Assembly (NCBI GenBank): GCA_002372175.1
Contig: DFIS01000001.1
Location: 1 to 18,903, forward strand
Direction of reading: 5' to 3'
DNA from: Solobacterium sp. UBA3691
GTDB lineage: Bacteria; Bacillota_I; Bacilli_A; Erysipelotrichales; Erysipelotrichaceae
Length of the DNA stretch: 18,903 bases
Of this stretch, positions 1 through 7,459 are shown in pieces (within the stretch, counting starts at the first letter, position 1; the number at the start of each line of letters is the position of its first letter). Made by a program: the position numbers and the translations under genes. The notes under the pieces are model-generated. The model made no database searches. It worked only from the letters and a program-made list of their open reading frames with translations, and was not told where the DNA came from.

Positions 1-401
1 TGAAGGAAGCTCTGCGTCTGTTTGATGAAAAGGGCACGGGTATTCTGTACTTCGGCGGGCAGACCTGCCCGATCTGTCAGCGGGCTGTACCGGAGATCAA
101 CACGGTACTGAAGAAACTCGGTGTGCGCATGTATTACGTGGATACCGATATCCTGACGGGAAGAGAAGAATTTGAAAGGCTGATGGAACTGACGAAGGAT
201 CATCTGACAAAGAATGATGACGGCAGTGTCAGTTTTCAGGTACCCCGGATATTCATCATACAGGACGGGGAAGTGATCGATACATATCTTGGCTTACAGC
301 CTTCGGTCACCCTGGAGACAGAAGATCAGCAGCTGACCTCTGCGCAGAAACATGAACTGCAGGGGATCTATGAAGAAATGATCAGAAAGATCGCGGATTG
401 A
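1..401 (+). CDS. Thioredoxin-fold protein, 5' end missing
   Basis: The reading frame is open from the left edge of the window (first whole codon at 3), so the true start lies outside; 132 residues are visible. A CPIC redox motif lies at visible residues 22-25, preceded by a hydrophobic strand (ILYFGG), as in thioredoxins. The later VPRIFII stretch supplies the cis-proline loop expected opposite the CxxC, and the IQDGEVIDTYLG ending is the usual closing strand pair. Size and the FGGxTCPIC style resemble small Bacillota thioredoxin-like proteins often annotated as bacteriocin transport accessory proteins (PedC type), but no bacteriocin gene is visible here, so a general thiol-disulfide role is safer. 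No signal peptide can be judged because the N-terminus is cut off. The TGA stop sits in the loop of the terminator that closes the gene. Confidence 0.8.
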   Translation, partial: KEALRLFDEKGTGILYFGGQTCPICQRAVPEINTVLKKLGVRMYYVDTDILTGREEFERLMELTKDHLTKNDDGSVSFQVPRIFIIQDGEVIDTYLGLQPSVTLETEDQQLTSAQKHELQGIYEEMIRKIAD

Positions 402-414
402 CCGCGTTCTTTTT
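392..414 (+). terminator. Intrinsic terminator containing the stop codon
   Basis: A 5-bp all-G/C stem (CGCGG at 392-396, CCGCG at 402-406) with a 5-nt loop is followed by TTCTTTTT. The loop holds the TGA stop of the thioredoxin-fold gene. The stem is short but strong, and the T-rich tract follows at once. It separates this gene from the next promoter. Confidence 0.65.
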
Positions 415-432
415 GATCAGGCATGTTTGAGC

Positions 433-438
433 TATAAT
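433..438 (+). promoter_or_regulatory. -10 element of a probably leaderless promoter
   Basis: There is a perfect TATAAT just after the terminator. Normal -10 to start-point spacing puts +1 at about 445, which is the A of the GNAT gene's ATG. No convincing -35 is seen: TTGATC at 413-418 is only 14 nt upstream and TTTTGA at 411-416 is a weak match at 16 nt. Confidence 0.5.
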
Positions 439-444
439 GGTACT

Positions 445-912
445 ATGAATTTGTTCTGGTTTTTAAAAAAGGACAGTGAACCGCGCAGGTACCCCGGAGA
501 AGTCGTCGATCTCGTCGTTGAGAAGAAGGTCCCGAGTATGCGGGAAGGGGCCGGAGAAACGATCTGGTACGGTATCTATCAGGCAGGGACGAATATCCGT
601 GTCGGATACTGTGATCTGCGTCTGGGAATGAATGAAGAACTCTATTATGCCGGGAATATCGGCTATCATATCCTGCAGGCTTACCGCGGGCATCATTACG
701 CATACGAAGCCTGCCTGTTATTGTTTGAGATCGCCCGTGAGGAGTATGAACAGACGGAGCTGATCATTACCTGTTCCCCGGAGAATACACCTTCACGGAA
801 GACACTGGAGAAGCTGAACGGAGAACTGCTGGAAGTGACCGACGTACCGAGAAACCACTGGCTTTACCGCCAGGGAGAACGGGTCAAGAATATTTACAGA
901 TACAAGATCTAA
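445..912 (+). CDS. GNAT-family N-acetyltransferase
   Basis: Predicted cytoplasmic acetyl-CoA-dependent acyltransferase of 155 residues; the substrate cannot be named. The middle of the protein has the GNAT core: a strand reading NIGYHIL, then the acetyl-CoA pyrophosphate loop AYRGHHYAYEA, then helix LLLFEIAR. The family's second loop glycine is replaced by His (RGHHYA rather than RGxGxA). The C-terminal part has the usual ENTPSRKTLEKLNGELL signature. An in-frame TTG at 427 would add six residues, but it lies upstream of and through the TATAAT box and has no ribosome site, so ATG 445 is preferred. No Shine-Dalgarno precedes this ATG either, consistent with a leaderless message. It is the first gene of the envelope operon, two bases before the cardiolipin synthase start. 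Confidence 0.8.
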   Translation: MNLFWFLKKDSEPRRYPGEVVDLVVEKKVPSMREGAGETIWYGIYQAGTNIRVGYCDLRLGMNEELYYAGNIGYHILQAYRGHHYAYEACLLLFEIAREEYEQTELIITCSPENTPSRKTLEKLNGELLEVTDVPRNHWLYRQGERVKNIYRYKI

Positions 913-914
913 CT

Positions 915-2444
915 ATGCGGAGACTGATCAAGATCCTGACAAGCCGGCTGATCATCGTGGGTATACTGATCATCATACAGATATACCTGATTTTTATTGC
1001 GGTCTACCGGGCAGCCGTATACTACAGTCTTCTGCCGCTGACTTCGTTCTTCGGTGTGATCCTTGCGCTATTCGTCAATACCAGGAATGAAGATGCCTCC
1101 TATAAGATCAGCTGGAGTATCCTGATCCTGGCACTGCCGGTCTTCGGCGGTCTGCTGTTTCTTCTCTGTGCAGGCAGAAAGATGCCCAAACAGCTGGCAA
1201 AAGGGACAACACAGGCAAGTCACCGGATGGCAGATCTTCTGCGTCAGGATCCGGAAGTATATGATGTACTGAAGCAGGGACATCCGGAAGAAGCCAAGGT
1301 CTTTGACTACTGCCTGAATACCAGTAATTTCCCCGTATATCAGAATACAGAGTACCGCTATTTCCGCAGCGGTGAAGAGTTCTGGCCGGTATATCTGGAA
1401 GAACTGAAGAAAGCAGAGCACTTTATCTTCATGGAGTACTTTATCATCGATGAAGGCAAGCTCTGGGACAGTGTTCTGGAAGTGCTGAAGGAGAAGGTGG
1501 CAGCCGGGGTCAAGGTCAAACTGATCTACGATGACTTTGGCTGTGCGGCGACCTTACCGCGTAATTATGCACGCAAACTGAATGCGATGGGGATCGAGAC
1601 ATACCGCTTCAACCATCTGCGTCCGGCTCTGATCATCCAGATGAACAACCGCGATCACCGCAAGATTACGGTCATTGACAACCAGGTCGCGTTTACCGGC
1701 GGGGTGAATCTGGCGGATGAATACGTCAATGAGATCAAGCGCTTCGGGTACTGGAAGGACAGTGCTGTCATGTTACGGGGAGAAGCTGTCTGGAGCTTTA
1801 CGAACATGTTCCTGGGACTGTACAGTTTCCTCAAGAATGATGATCCGGCAATCAGTTATGCACAGTATCAGCTGCCCAGTGAGGTCAAAACCGCAGAAGG
1901 CTTCTGTCAGCCGTTCAGTGATACACCTACCGACGGTCTGGATGCAGGACTCAGTGTACATCTGAATCTGATCAATTATGCCAAGAAGTATATCTATATC
2001 GATACGCCGTATCTGGTACTGAATCAGGATATCCGCACAGCGCTGATCCTGGCTGCACAGAACGGTGTGGATGTACGTATTCTGGTTCCGCATATTCCGG
2101 ATAAGAAATATGTTTTCTCGATGACGAAGGCGAACTATGCGGTACTGCTTGAGGCTGGCATCAGGATCTATGAGTTTACACCGGGATTCAACCACGCGAA
2201 GAATGTCGTCGTAGATGATACATTTGCGCTTGTCGGCAGTATCAATACGGATTACCGCAGTTATTATCTGCACCTGGAGAACGGTGTGCTGATGTATGAC
2301 CGGTCGATTGCCGAAGAGCTGAGAAACGATTTCCTGAGCAGTATTGAGAAATCGCACTGTGTTACGGTAGAAGAAACGAAGAAGGTATTTGTGCTGACCA
2401 GGATATGGCGGATGATCCTGTTCCTGATGGCACCCCTGTTCTGA
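915..2444 (+). CDS. cls: Cardiolipin synthase (phospholipase D superfamily)
   Basis: Joins two phosphatidylglycerol molecules to make cardiolipin and glycerol at the cytoplasmic membrane. The 509 residues match the usual Cls length. About three hydrophobic segments lie in the first 90 residues (roughly 12-34, 38-53 and 66-86), the PLDc_N anchor. Two HxKxxxxD catalytic motifs follow: HRKITVID with H248/K250/D255, followed by the family's GG(V/I)N, and HAKNVVVD with H427/K429/D434, followed by GSINTDYRS. Both are intact. The start lies two bases after the previous stop and has no good ribosome site, which suggests translational coupling. Lipid enzymes and an amidase downstream place it in an envelope operon. 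Confidence 0.93.
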   Translation: MRRLIKILTSRLIIVGILIIIQIYLIFIAVYRAAVYYSLLPLTSFFGVILALFVNTRNEDASYKISWSILILALPVFGGLLFLLCAGRKMPKQLAKGTTQASHRMADLLRQDPEVYDVLKQGHPEEAKVFDYCLNTSNFPVYQNTEYRYFRSGEEFWPVYLEELKKAEHFIFMEYFIIDEGKLWDSVLEVLKEKVAAGVKVKLIYDDFGCAATLPRNYARKLNAMGIETYRFNHLRPALIIQMNNRDHRKITVIDNQVAFTGGVNLADEYVNEIKRFGYWKDSAVMLRGEAVWSFTNMFLGLYSFLKNDDPAISYAQYQLPSEVKTAEGFCQPFSDTPTDGLDAGLSVHLNLINYAKKYIYIDTPYLVLNQDIRTALILAAQNGVDVRILVPHIPDKKYVFSMTKANYAVLLEAGIRIYEFTPGFNHAKNVVVDDTFALVGSINTDYRSYYLHLENGVLMYDRSIAEELRNDFLSSIEKSHCVTVEETKKVFVLTRIWRMILFLMAPLF

Positions 2445-2445
2445 T

Positions 2446-3102
2446 ATGAAGAAGTATGAGATGATCCTGATGTGTCTGCTGATGCTTACAGCGGCTGGAT
2501 GCACAGAGAAAAAAGAGACGGTGACGGAGAGCACTGCAGAAGAGACTCCGGAAAGATCCTACATGACTGTAAGCAGAGAGATCGAAGAGGCCGGAGGCAT
2601 CACGATACAGCAGATGATCCTTCCCCATGACAGTCCAAGACGCTCAGGAGAGGTACGGGAGATCCGCGGTATCACGATCCACGAGACAGATAACCGCTAT
2701 TCCACGGCGGATGCACAGGCCCACGGAAATATGCTGCTGAATGACAGAACGGATATCACATCCTGGCATTACACGGTGGATGATCATGCGATCGTACATC
2801 ATCTGCCGGATAATGAAGCGGCCTGGAATGCCGGAGATAACCGCACAAGAGGCGGCGGAAACGTCAACGGGATCGGTATCGAGATGGTCGTGGCCCTGGG
2901 CAATGATTATGAACAGACCCTGGTCAATACCGCAGAGCTGACAGCCGCATTGCTGCAGACATACGGATTGACAACGGAAGATATACATATGCATGCGGAT
3001 TTCATGGACAAGGTATGTCCGCACCGGCTGATCACAGAAGGACGCTGGGATGAGTTTGTCGGTATGGTTGAAGAGATCTGCGCCGAAACGGAGGAAGAAT
3101 AA
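2446..3102 (+). CDS. Lipoprotein N-acetylmuramoyl-L-alanine amidase (Amidase_2/PGRP fold)
   Basis: Predicted zinc amidase that cuts the bond between MurNAc and L-Ala of peptidoglycan, acting outside the cell while tethered to the membrane. The N-terminus is a short lipoprotein signal with a lipobox ending AAGC, so C19 would carry the lipid. A charged linker rich in Glu/Thr follows, then the catalytic domain from about residue 70. Putative Zn ligands are H79 (in ITIHET), H183 (in HMHADF) and C191 (in CPHR). The 8-residue spacing of the last two equals that of H122 and C130 in T7 lysozyme. Length is 218 residues. The start overlaps nothing but follows the previous stop by one base and has no clear ribosome site. 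It resembles phage endolysins, but the lipobox and housekeeping neighbours argue for a cellular enzyme in wall turnover. Confidence 0.87.
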   Translation: MKKYEMILMCLLMLTAAGCTEKKETVTESTAEETPERSYMTVSREIEEAGGITIQQMILPHDSPRRSGEVREIRGITIHETDNRYSTADAQAHGNMLLNDRTDITSWHYTVDDHAIVHHLPDNEAAWNAGDNRTRGGGNVNGIGIEMVVALGNDYEQTLVNTAELTAALLQTYGLTTEDIHMHADFMDKVCPHRLITEGRWDEFVGMVEEICAETEEE

Positions 3103-3103
3103 C

Positions 3104-3982
3104 ATGGAGAAATACGGACTTGTACTGGAAGGCGGAGGTATGCGCGGAGCATATACCGCCGGCGCATCAGCCTGGCTGACCGATCATCATATTACATTTG
3201 ATTACGGTGCCGGCATCTCTTCAGGTGCTTTCTATCTGGTATGCAATGTTCTCGGTGATACAAAGACAGCAGAGAAGATGGCTGTCGACTACGCATCAGA
3301 TCCTTCGATTGTCGGTCTGAAGGCTCTGTTTACGGAAGGACACTATGTCGCGTATGAAAAGGTCTTCCGGGAAGACCTGGTCAGAAAACTGCATTTCTCT
3401 ACGGAAGGTGTAAGAAACAGTAAGACAGAGATCGAACTTGGTCTGTATGATCTGGCAAAGGGAGAGATCGTCTGGATCGGCAATGAGGGTATTGCGGATA
3501 ATCCGGATACGATCAGAGCTGCTGCAGCCCTCCCGATCGCTTCGGCAGTCGTCACGATCAACGGTACGAAGTATCTTGACGGTGGTGTTACCAAAATGAT
3601 CCCGATCGAGCGTTCTCTCGAGAAGGGCTGTACGAAACACCTGGTGATTACGACCAAGCCGGCAGATTATGTCAGAAAGCCGGGCAGTCCTGCCGTAAAG
3701 GTCCTGATGGCACTGTTTTATCCGAAATACCCGCAGCTGCGCAGAGACTATAATATCAGGCATATCAACTATTATAAGCAGATCCACCTGATCGAAGATC
3801 TTGTCAGTCAGGGCAAGGCACTGTATATCAGACCCAGTAAGACGATCAAGGTAGCCAGATTCAAGGGAGAACCGGATACACTGAAGGCCCTCTATGATCT
3901 TGGATATCAAGATATGGAAGACAGAAAAGAAGAGATCCTCAGATTCATGGGAGTCAGCGATGATCAGGCTGGCAGTCTGTGA
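3104..3982 (+). CDS. Patatin-like phospholipase family protein
   Basis: Predicted Ser-Asp dyad lipid acyl hydrolase of 292 residues, cytoplasmic or membrane-associated; no signal peptide is seen. The N-terminus has the oxyanion loop EGGGMRGAYTAG. The nucleophile elbow GISSG places the catalytic serine at residue 39, and the catalytic Asp is D159 in LDGGV. All patatin hallmarks are intact, and the protein resembles bacterial RssA/YjjU-type patatins. An in-frame ATG at 3050 would add 18 residues ahead of the glycine loop but lies inside the amidase gene. ATG 3104 has GGAGG at 3090-3094, nine bases upstream, so it is the better start. It sits one base after the amidase stop and overlaps the next gene by 23 bases. 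The context suggests membrane lipid remodelling. Confidence 0.9.
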   Translation: MEKYGLVLEGGGMRGAYTAGASAWLTDHHITFDYGAGISSGAFYLVCNVLGDTKTAEKMAVDYASDPSIVGLKALFTEGHYVAYEKVFREDLVRKLHFSTEGVRNSKTEIELGLYDLAKGEIVWIGNEGIADNPDTIRAAAALPIASAVVTINGTKYLDGGVTKMIPIERSLEKGCTKHLVITTKPADYVRKPGSPAVKVLMALFYPKYPQLRRDYNIRHINYYKQIHLIEDLVSQGKALYIRPSKTIKVARFKGEPDTLKALYDLGYQDMEDRKEEILRFMGVSDDQAGSL

Positions 3983-4772
3983 TCTTGACGGTACGCTGAT
4001 CGATACCGGCAACAGATGTGACCCTTCGGTGGCGGAGACAGTCAGAGAACTGCAGCACAGGGGCATCCGTTTTGCGCTTTGTTCGGGCAGACCGCTGGAC
4101 AGTGTTCTCTGGATGCTGGAAGGCTGGGGACTGGCGGATATTACCGATTACATGATCGGCAGTAACGGCGGTGAAGCCGAGGATCTGCATACCCATGAAC
4201 GGGTGGTATCCTATCCGCTGGCACCGGAAGTGATCAGGGATATCATTGATACATACATGCCGATGGGACTGACTGCCAGTTTCTATACAGCAGATATTCT
4301 TTACGTCAGTGAGATCACCGAGCAGGTGAAAAAGGTGGCGGGAAGACTGGCGATCGGTCTTGAAAAAGGCGATGTCAGGGCAATGTTTACCAAGCCTGAA
4401 CTGAAGGAAATGATGATCGTGGAACCGGAGCGGATGGCGGAGATCGAAAGATATTATGCCTCCCATCCGGATGACAGATATATCGCTTTTAAGACAGCTT
4501 CCGATCTGTTTGAGTTCAATCATCCGAAGCTTGCCAAGGATGTCGGTCTGCGTCTGATCGCGGAAAGAATGGGTATCTCACCGGAAGAGATCATGGCTTT
4601 CGGGGATACGACCAATGATATTGCGATGTTCAGATATGCAAAGTACGGGATCTGTATGGCTAACGGCAGTGAAGATGCCAAGGCAGCTGCTTATGACATT
4701 GCGCCGTCGATCACAGATAAAGGTTTTGCGACATATATAAACAAACATATCTTCAATACTTCCCTGCTATAA
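3960..4772 (+). CDS. Cof-type HAD-superfamily phosphatase
   Basis: Predicted Mg-dependent phosphatase of 270 residues with a C2-type cap, cytoplasmic; substrates in this family are typically sugar phosphates or flavin/pyridoxal phosphates. Motif I is CDLDGTLID (D8 nucleophile, D10 acid/base). Motif II is in the ALCSGRP stretch. The cap core follows, then the lysine region HPKLAKDVGL and motif IV FGDTTNDIAMF, typical of the Cof/YidA group. An in-frame ATG at 3894 would add 22 residues ahead of motif I, all inside the patatin gene. ATG 3960 places the nucleophile at the normal position 8 and is preceded by GGGAG seven bases upstream. The start overlaps the patatin 3' end by 23 bases. It is the last gene of the operon, and its stop codon lies within the next -10 element. 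Confidence 0.88.
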   Translation: MIRLAVCDLDGTLIDTGNRCDPSVAETVRELQHRGIRFALCSGRPLDSVLWMLEGWGLADITDYMIGSNGGEAEDLHTHERVVSYPLAPEVIRDIIDTYMPMGLTASFYTADILYVSEITEQVKKVAGRLAIGLEKGDVRAMFTKPELKEMMIVEPERMAEIERYYASHPDDRYIAFKTASDLFEFNHPKLAKDVGLRLIAERMGISPEEIMAFGDTTNDIAMFRYAKYGICMANGSEDAKAAAYDIAPSITDKGFATYINKHIFNTSLL

Positions 4773-4773
4773 T
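4765..4773 (+). promoter_or_regulatory. Extended -10 promoter before the sulfatase
   Basis: The sequence TGCTATAAT is a full extended -10. Its TATAAT (4768-4773) includes the TAA stop of the HAD gene. No good -35 is visible. A start point near 4780 would give a leader of about 14 nt that begins at the AAGGAG ribosome site (4781-4786), seven bases before ATG 4794. Confidence 0.6.
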
Positions 4774-4793
4774 TTAAGTAAAGGAGAAATAAT

Positions 4794-6299
4794 ATGAAAG
4801 CTATCATGGTGATGTACGACTCCCTGATCAGAGACATGCTGGAGCCGTACGGATGCGACTGGACGAAGACGCCCAATTTTAAGCGTCTGGCAGAGCACAG
4901 CGTCCAGTTTGATCAGTGCTATGTAGGCAGTATGCCCTGCATGCCCGCAAGACGTGAACTGCATACGGGAAGAGCGAATTTCCTGCACAGGAGCTGGGGA
5001 CCGATCGAACCGTATGATGATTCGGTACCGGAGATCCTGAAGAAGGCAGGCATACATACCCATCTGGTCAGTGACCACCAGCACTACTGGGAAGACGGCG
5101 GATGTACATATCATACGCGGTATTCGACATGGGATGCCAGCAGAGGTCAGGAGGGTGATCCCTGGCAGGCAGATCTGAATGTGAAGTTTGACCGCAGGAC
5201 ACTGTTCAACCAGACCAACTGGCTGCTGGATAATGTACCGTATTACCAGAACTGGCTGAGTGTGGATGAGCGCAACCGCAGATACATGGATACGGAAGAA
5301 AAGACACCGCAGTATACGACCTTCAAGGGCGGTCTTGAATTCATTCATCAGAACCATGGAAACGATAACTGGTTCCTGCAGATCGAGACCTTTGATCCCC
5401 ATGAGCCTTTCTATGTACTTAAGAATGACAGAGATCTGTATCCGCACGAACAGGGCTTTGTCGGGGATGCGCTGGATGACTGGCCGCCTTACGCCAAAGT
5501 CACGGAAGATGAGCAGACTGTCGAACATGTACGGTATGTGTATGCGGCACTGATGTCCAAGTGTGACAGATATCTCGGCAAGGTACTGGACCTGATGGAT
5601 GAGTACGGACTGTGGGAAGATACGATGCTTATTGTCAATACAGACCATGGTTTCCTGCTTGGTCAGCATGGCTGGTGGGGCAAGACAGCGATGCCGATGT
5701 GGCACGAGATCTCCCATACACCGCTGTTCGTGTACGATCCCCGCTTCAAGGAGACTGTCGGACAGCACCGCAGCGAGCTTGTGCAGACCGTGGATATCGC
5801 GGCTACACTGCTGGAATACTTCGGACAGCCGCTGACACCGGATATGGAGGGAAGACCTCTGCGTCAGGTCATTGAAGCACATGAACCGATCCGTGATTAT
5901 GCGGTATTCGGATATTTCGGCAGTCAGATCGATGTAACTGACGGCAGATATGTATACATGCACGCAGTCGAAGATCCGGCTGTGCAGCAGTATGAATATA
6001 CGCTGATGCCTACACATATGAGGCAGATGTTCCAGCCCCATGAGCTGCAGGATATTCAGCTGTCAGAGCCGTTCAGCTTTACCAAGGGCATGCGTCTCAT
6101 GAAGATCCCGGTGGCTTCGGTCATGGGAGATACGAACTCGTTTGGTTCTCTGCTGTATGACAGAGAGGCAGATCCGGCAGAGGATACCGTGATCGATGAT
6201 CCTGATGTCGTCGAGAGAATGAAGGGGTATATTACAGAGTTCATGAAGAAGAACGATGCCCCGAAAGAACTCTATCAGCGTTACGGTCTGAAGAAATAA
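4794..6299 (+). CDS. Cys-type sulfatase (alkaline phosphatase superfamily), cytoplasmic
   Basis: Predicted type I sulfatase of 501 residues that hydrolyses sulfate esters with a formylglycine residue made from cysteine. The maturation and active-site motif CxPxR appears as CMPAR, with C49 the residue to be converted, followed by the usual E-L-H-T-G-R. The N-terminal MVMYDSLIRD supplies the first metal-binding acid, and NTDHGFLLGQHGWWGK is the conserved metal/substrate segment. There is no signal peptide, so the enzyme should act on a sulfated substrate already inside the cell, unlike secreted glycan sulfatases. The next gene encodes the radical SAM maturase for this cysteine, which strongly supports the call. 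AAGGAG lies seven bases before the start. The substrate is unknown: a sulfated sugar or a small aryl or choline sulfate is possible. Confidence 0.92.
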   Translation: MKAIMVMYDSLIRDMLEPYGCDWTKTPNFKRLAEHSVQFDQCYVGSMPCMPARRELHTGRANFLHRSWGPIEPYDDSVPEILKKAGIHTHLVSDHQHYWEDGGCTYHTRYSTWDASRGQEGDPWQADLNVKFDRRTLFNQTNWLLDNVPYYQNWLSVDERNRRYMDTEEKTPQYTTFKGGLEFIHQNHGNDNWFLQIETFDPHEPFYVLKNDRDLYPHEQGFVGDALDDWPPYAKVTEDEQTVEHVRYVYAALMSKCDRYLGKVLDLMDEYGLWEDTMLIVNTDHGFLLGQHGWWGKTAMPMWHEISHTPLFVYDPRFKETVGQHRSELVQTVDIAATLLEYFGQPLTPDMEGRPLRQVIEAHEPIRDYAVFGYFGSQIDVTDGRYVYMHAVEDPAVQQYEYTLMPTHMRQMFQPHELQDIQLSEPFSFTKGMRLMKIPVASVMGDTNSFGSLLYDREADPAEDTVIDDPDVVERMKGYITEFMKKNDAPKELYQRYGLKK

Positions 6300-6311
6300 T
6301 ACAGGTGAATT

Positions 6312-7418
6312 ATGCCGGCAGTGAATGTTCTGATCAAACCTGCGTCCAGTCTCTGCAACATGCATTGTGATTACTGTTTTTATCATGATGAAGCAGAGAA
6401 GAGGGAACAGTATTCCTATGGGATCATGAGCAGGGAAACAGCACTGCAGGTCATACAGAAGACACTGCGGTTCGCGGAGGGTGCGTGTGCCTTTGCCTTT
6501 CAGGGCGGAGAGCCGACTCTCTGCGGACCGGATTTCTTTCGTTTCTTTACGGAGAATGTAAAGAAATACAACACGAAGAATGTCAGGGTATCCTATGCCC
6601 TGCAGACTAACGGCTATGCCCTGAATGAAGAGTGGGCAGAACTGTTTGCCGAGAATCATTTTCTTCTGGGTGTTTCCGTGGATGGTACACGGGGGATCCA
6701 TGACAAATACAGGCATTATCATTCTGAGCCTACCTACGATCATATCTTGGAAAAGACAAAGCTCCTTGACCGGTACAAGGTAGACTACAATATCCTGACC
6801 GTCGTTACCAGAGATACGGCTGAACATGCCAGAGAGATCTACAGAAGCTGCAAGGAGAACAACTGGCGGTACATGCAGTTTATTGCCTGTCTGGATCCCT
6901 ATGGTGAGGAAAGAGGAAAGAATCCCTGGTCCTTACTGCCGCAGGATTACGGGCGTTTCCTGACCGATCTTTTTGACTGCTGGTACCATGACCTGGTGCT
7001 TGGGGATGCGCCGTATATCCGTCAGTTTGATAACTATATCGGTATTCTGCTTGGTGTTGAACCGGAGTCATGCGAACAGCGCGGACTGTGTGCGGTGCAG
7101 AATGTGATCGAGGCAGACGGCAGTGTATATCCGTGTGATTTCTTTGCGCTGGATGAATACAGACTTGGAAATCTCAATGAAGATGAGTATGCACAGATCT
7201 ATGTACAGAGGCGCCGGATACAGTTTATTGAACGCTCTTATATACCAAATGAGAAGTGCCGCAGCTGCCGGTATGCATACCTTTGCCGGGGAGGCTGTTT
7301 CCGGCACCGGGAAGAACCGGGCAGGCTGAATTACTTCTGTGAGGCATATGAATACTTCTTCAGGCACTGTGAGGAAAAGATGCACAGGGCAGCAGATATC
7401 ATCCGCAGACATCACTGA
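6312..7418 (+). CDS. Anaerobic sulfatase-maturating enzyme (radical SAM, SPASM)
   Basis: Oxidises the active-site Cys of sulfatases to formylglycine without oxygen, using S-adenosylmethionine and three [4Fe-4S] clusters. The radical SAM motif CNMHCDYC has C15, C19 and C22. The preceding PAVNVLIKPASS is characteristic of this family, and FQGGEPTL is the SAM-binding GGE region. The C-terminal half has the auxiliary-cluster cysteines: a GLCAVQN segment, YPCDFF (whose Asp matches the catalytic base of characterised anSMEs), then CRSCRYAYLCRGGC and a last FCEAY. Length of 368 residues is normal for the family. It starts 12 bases after the sulfatase stop with AGGTG just upstream, so the pair is clearly co-expressed. 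Its presence implies anaerobic life. Confidence 0.95.
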   Translation: MPAVNVLIKPASSLCNMHCDYCFYHDEAEKREQYSYGIMSRETALQVIQKTLRFAEGACAFAFQGGEPTLCGPDFFRFFTENVKKYNTKNVRVSYALQTNGYALNEEWAELFAENHFLLGVSVDGTRGIHDKYRHYHSEPTYDHILEKTKLLDRYKVDYNILTVVTRDTAEHAREIYRSCKENNWRYMQFIACLDPYGEERGKNPWSLLPQDYGRFLTDLFDCWYHDLVLGDAPYIRQFDNYIGILLGVEPESCEQRGLCAVQNVIEADGSVYPCDFFALDEYRLGNLNEDEYAQIYVQRRRIQFIERSYIPNEKCRSCRYAYLCRGGCFRHREEPGRLNYFCEAYEYFFRHCEEKMHRAADIIRRHH

Positions 7419-7459
7419 CAAAACACCGAACATCTCAATCGAAAGTGAAGGTACAGTTT

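Noticed and set aside
427..444. TTG start for the GNAT gene
   Set aside because: The six extra codons run through the TATAAT box and no ribosome site precedes them; ATG 445 fits better.
1773..2534. 253-codon minus-strand frame across the cls/amidase junction
   Set aside because: Antisense to two confident genes, with no ribosome site or motif; the composition is that of a shadow frame.
2446..3102. Prophage remnant, because the amidase resembles phage endolysins
   Set aside because: The protein has a lipoprotein signal, and no holin, integrase, tail or other phage gene is nearby.
3050..3103. Longer start for the patatin gene
   Set aside because: It adds 18 residues inside the amidase gene; ATG 3104 has GGAGG nine bases upstream and begins right before the conserved glycine loop.
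4767..6041. 424-codon open frame on the minus strand, antisense to the sulfatase gene
   Set aside because: It is aligned codon-for-codon with the sulfatase frame. The sense gene seldom uses TTA, CTA or TCA codons, whose complements are stops, so this antisense frame stays open. The product has no recognisable motif, and the sulfatase is certain.
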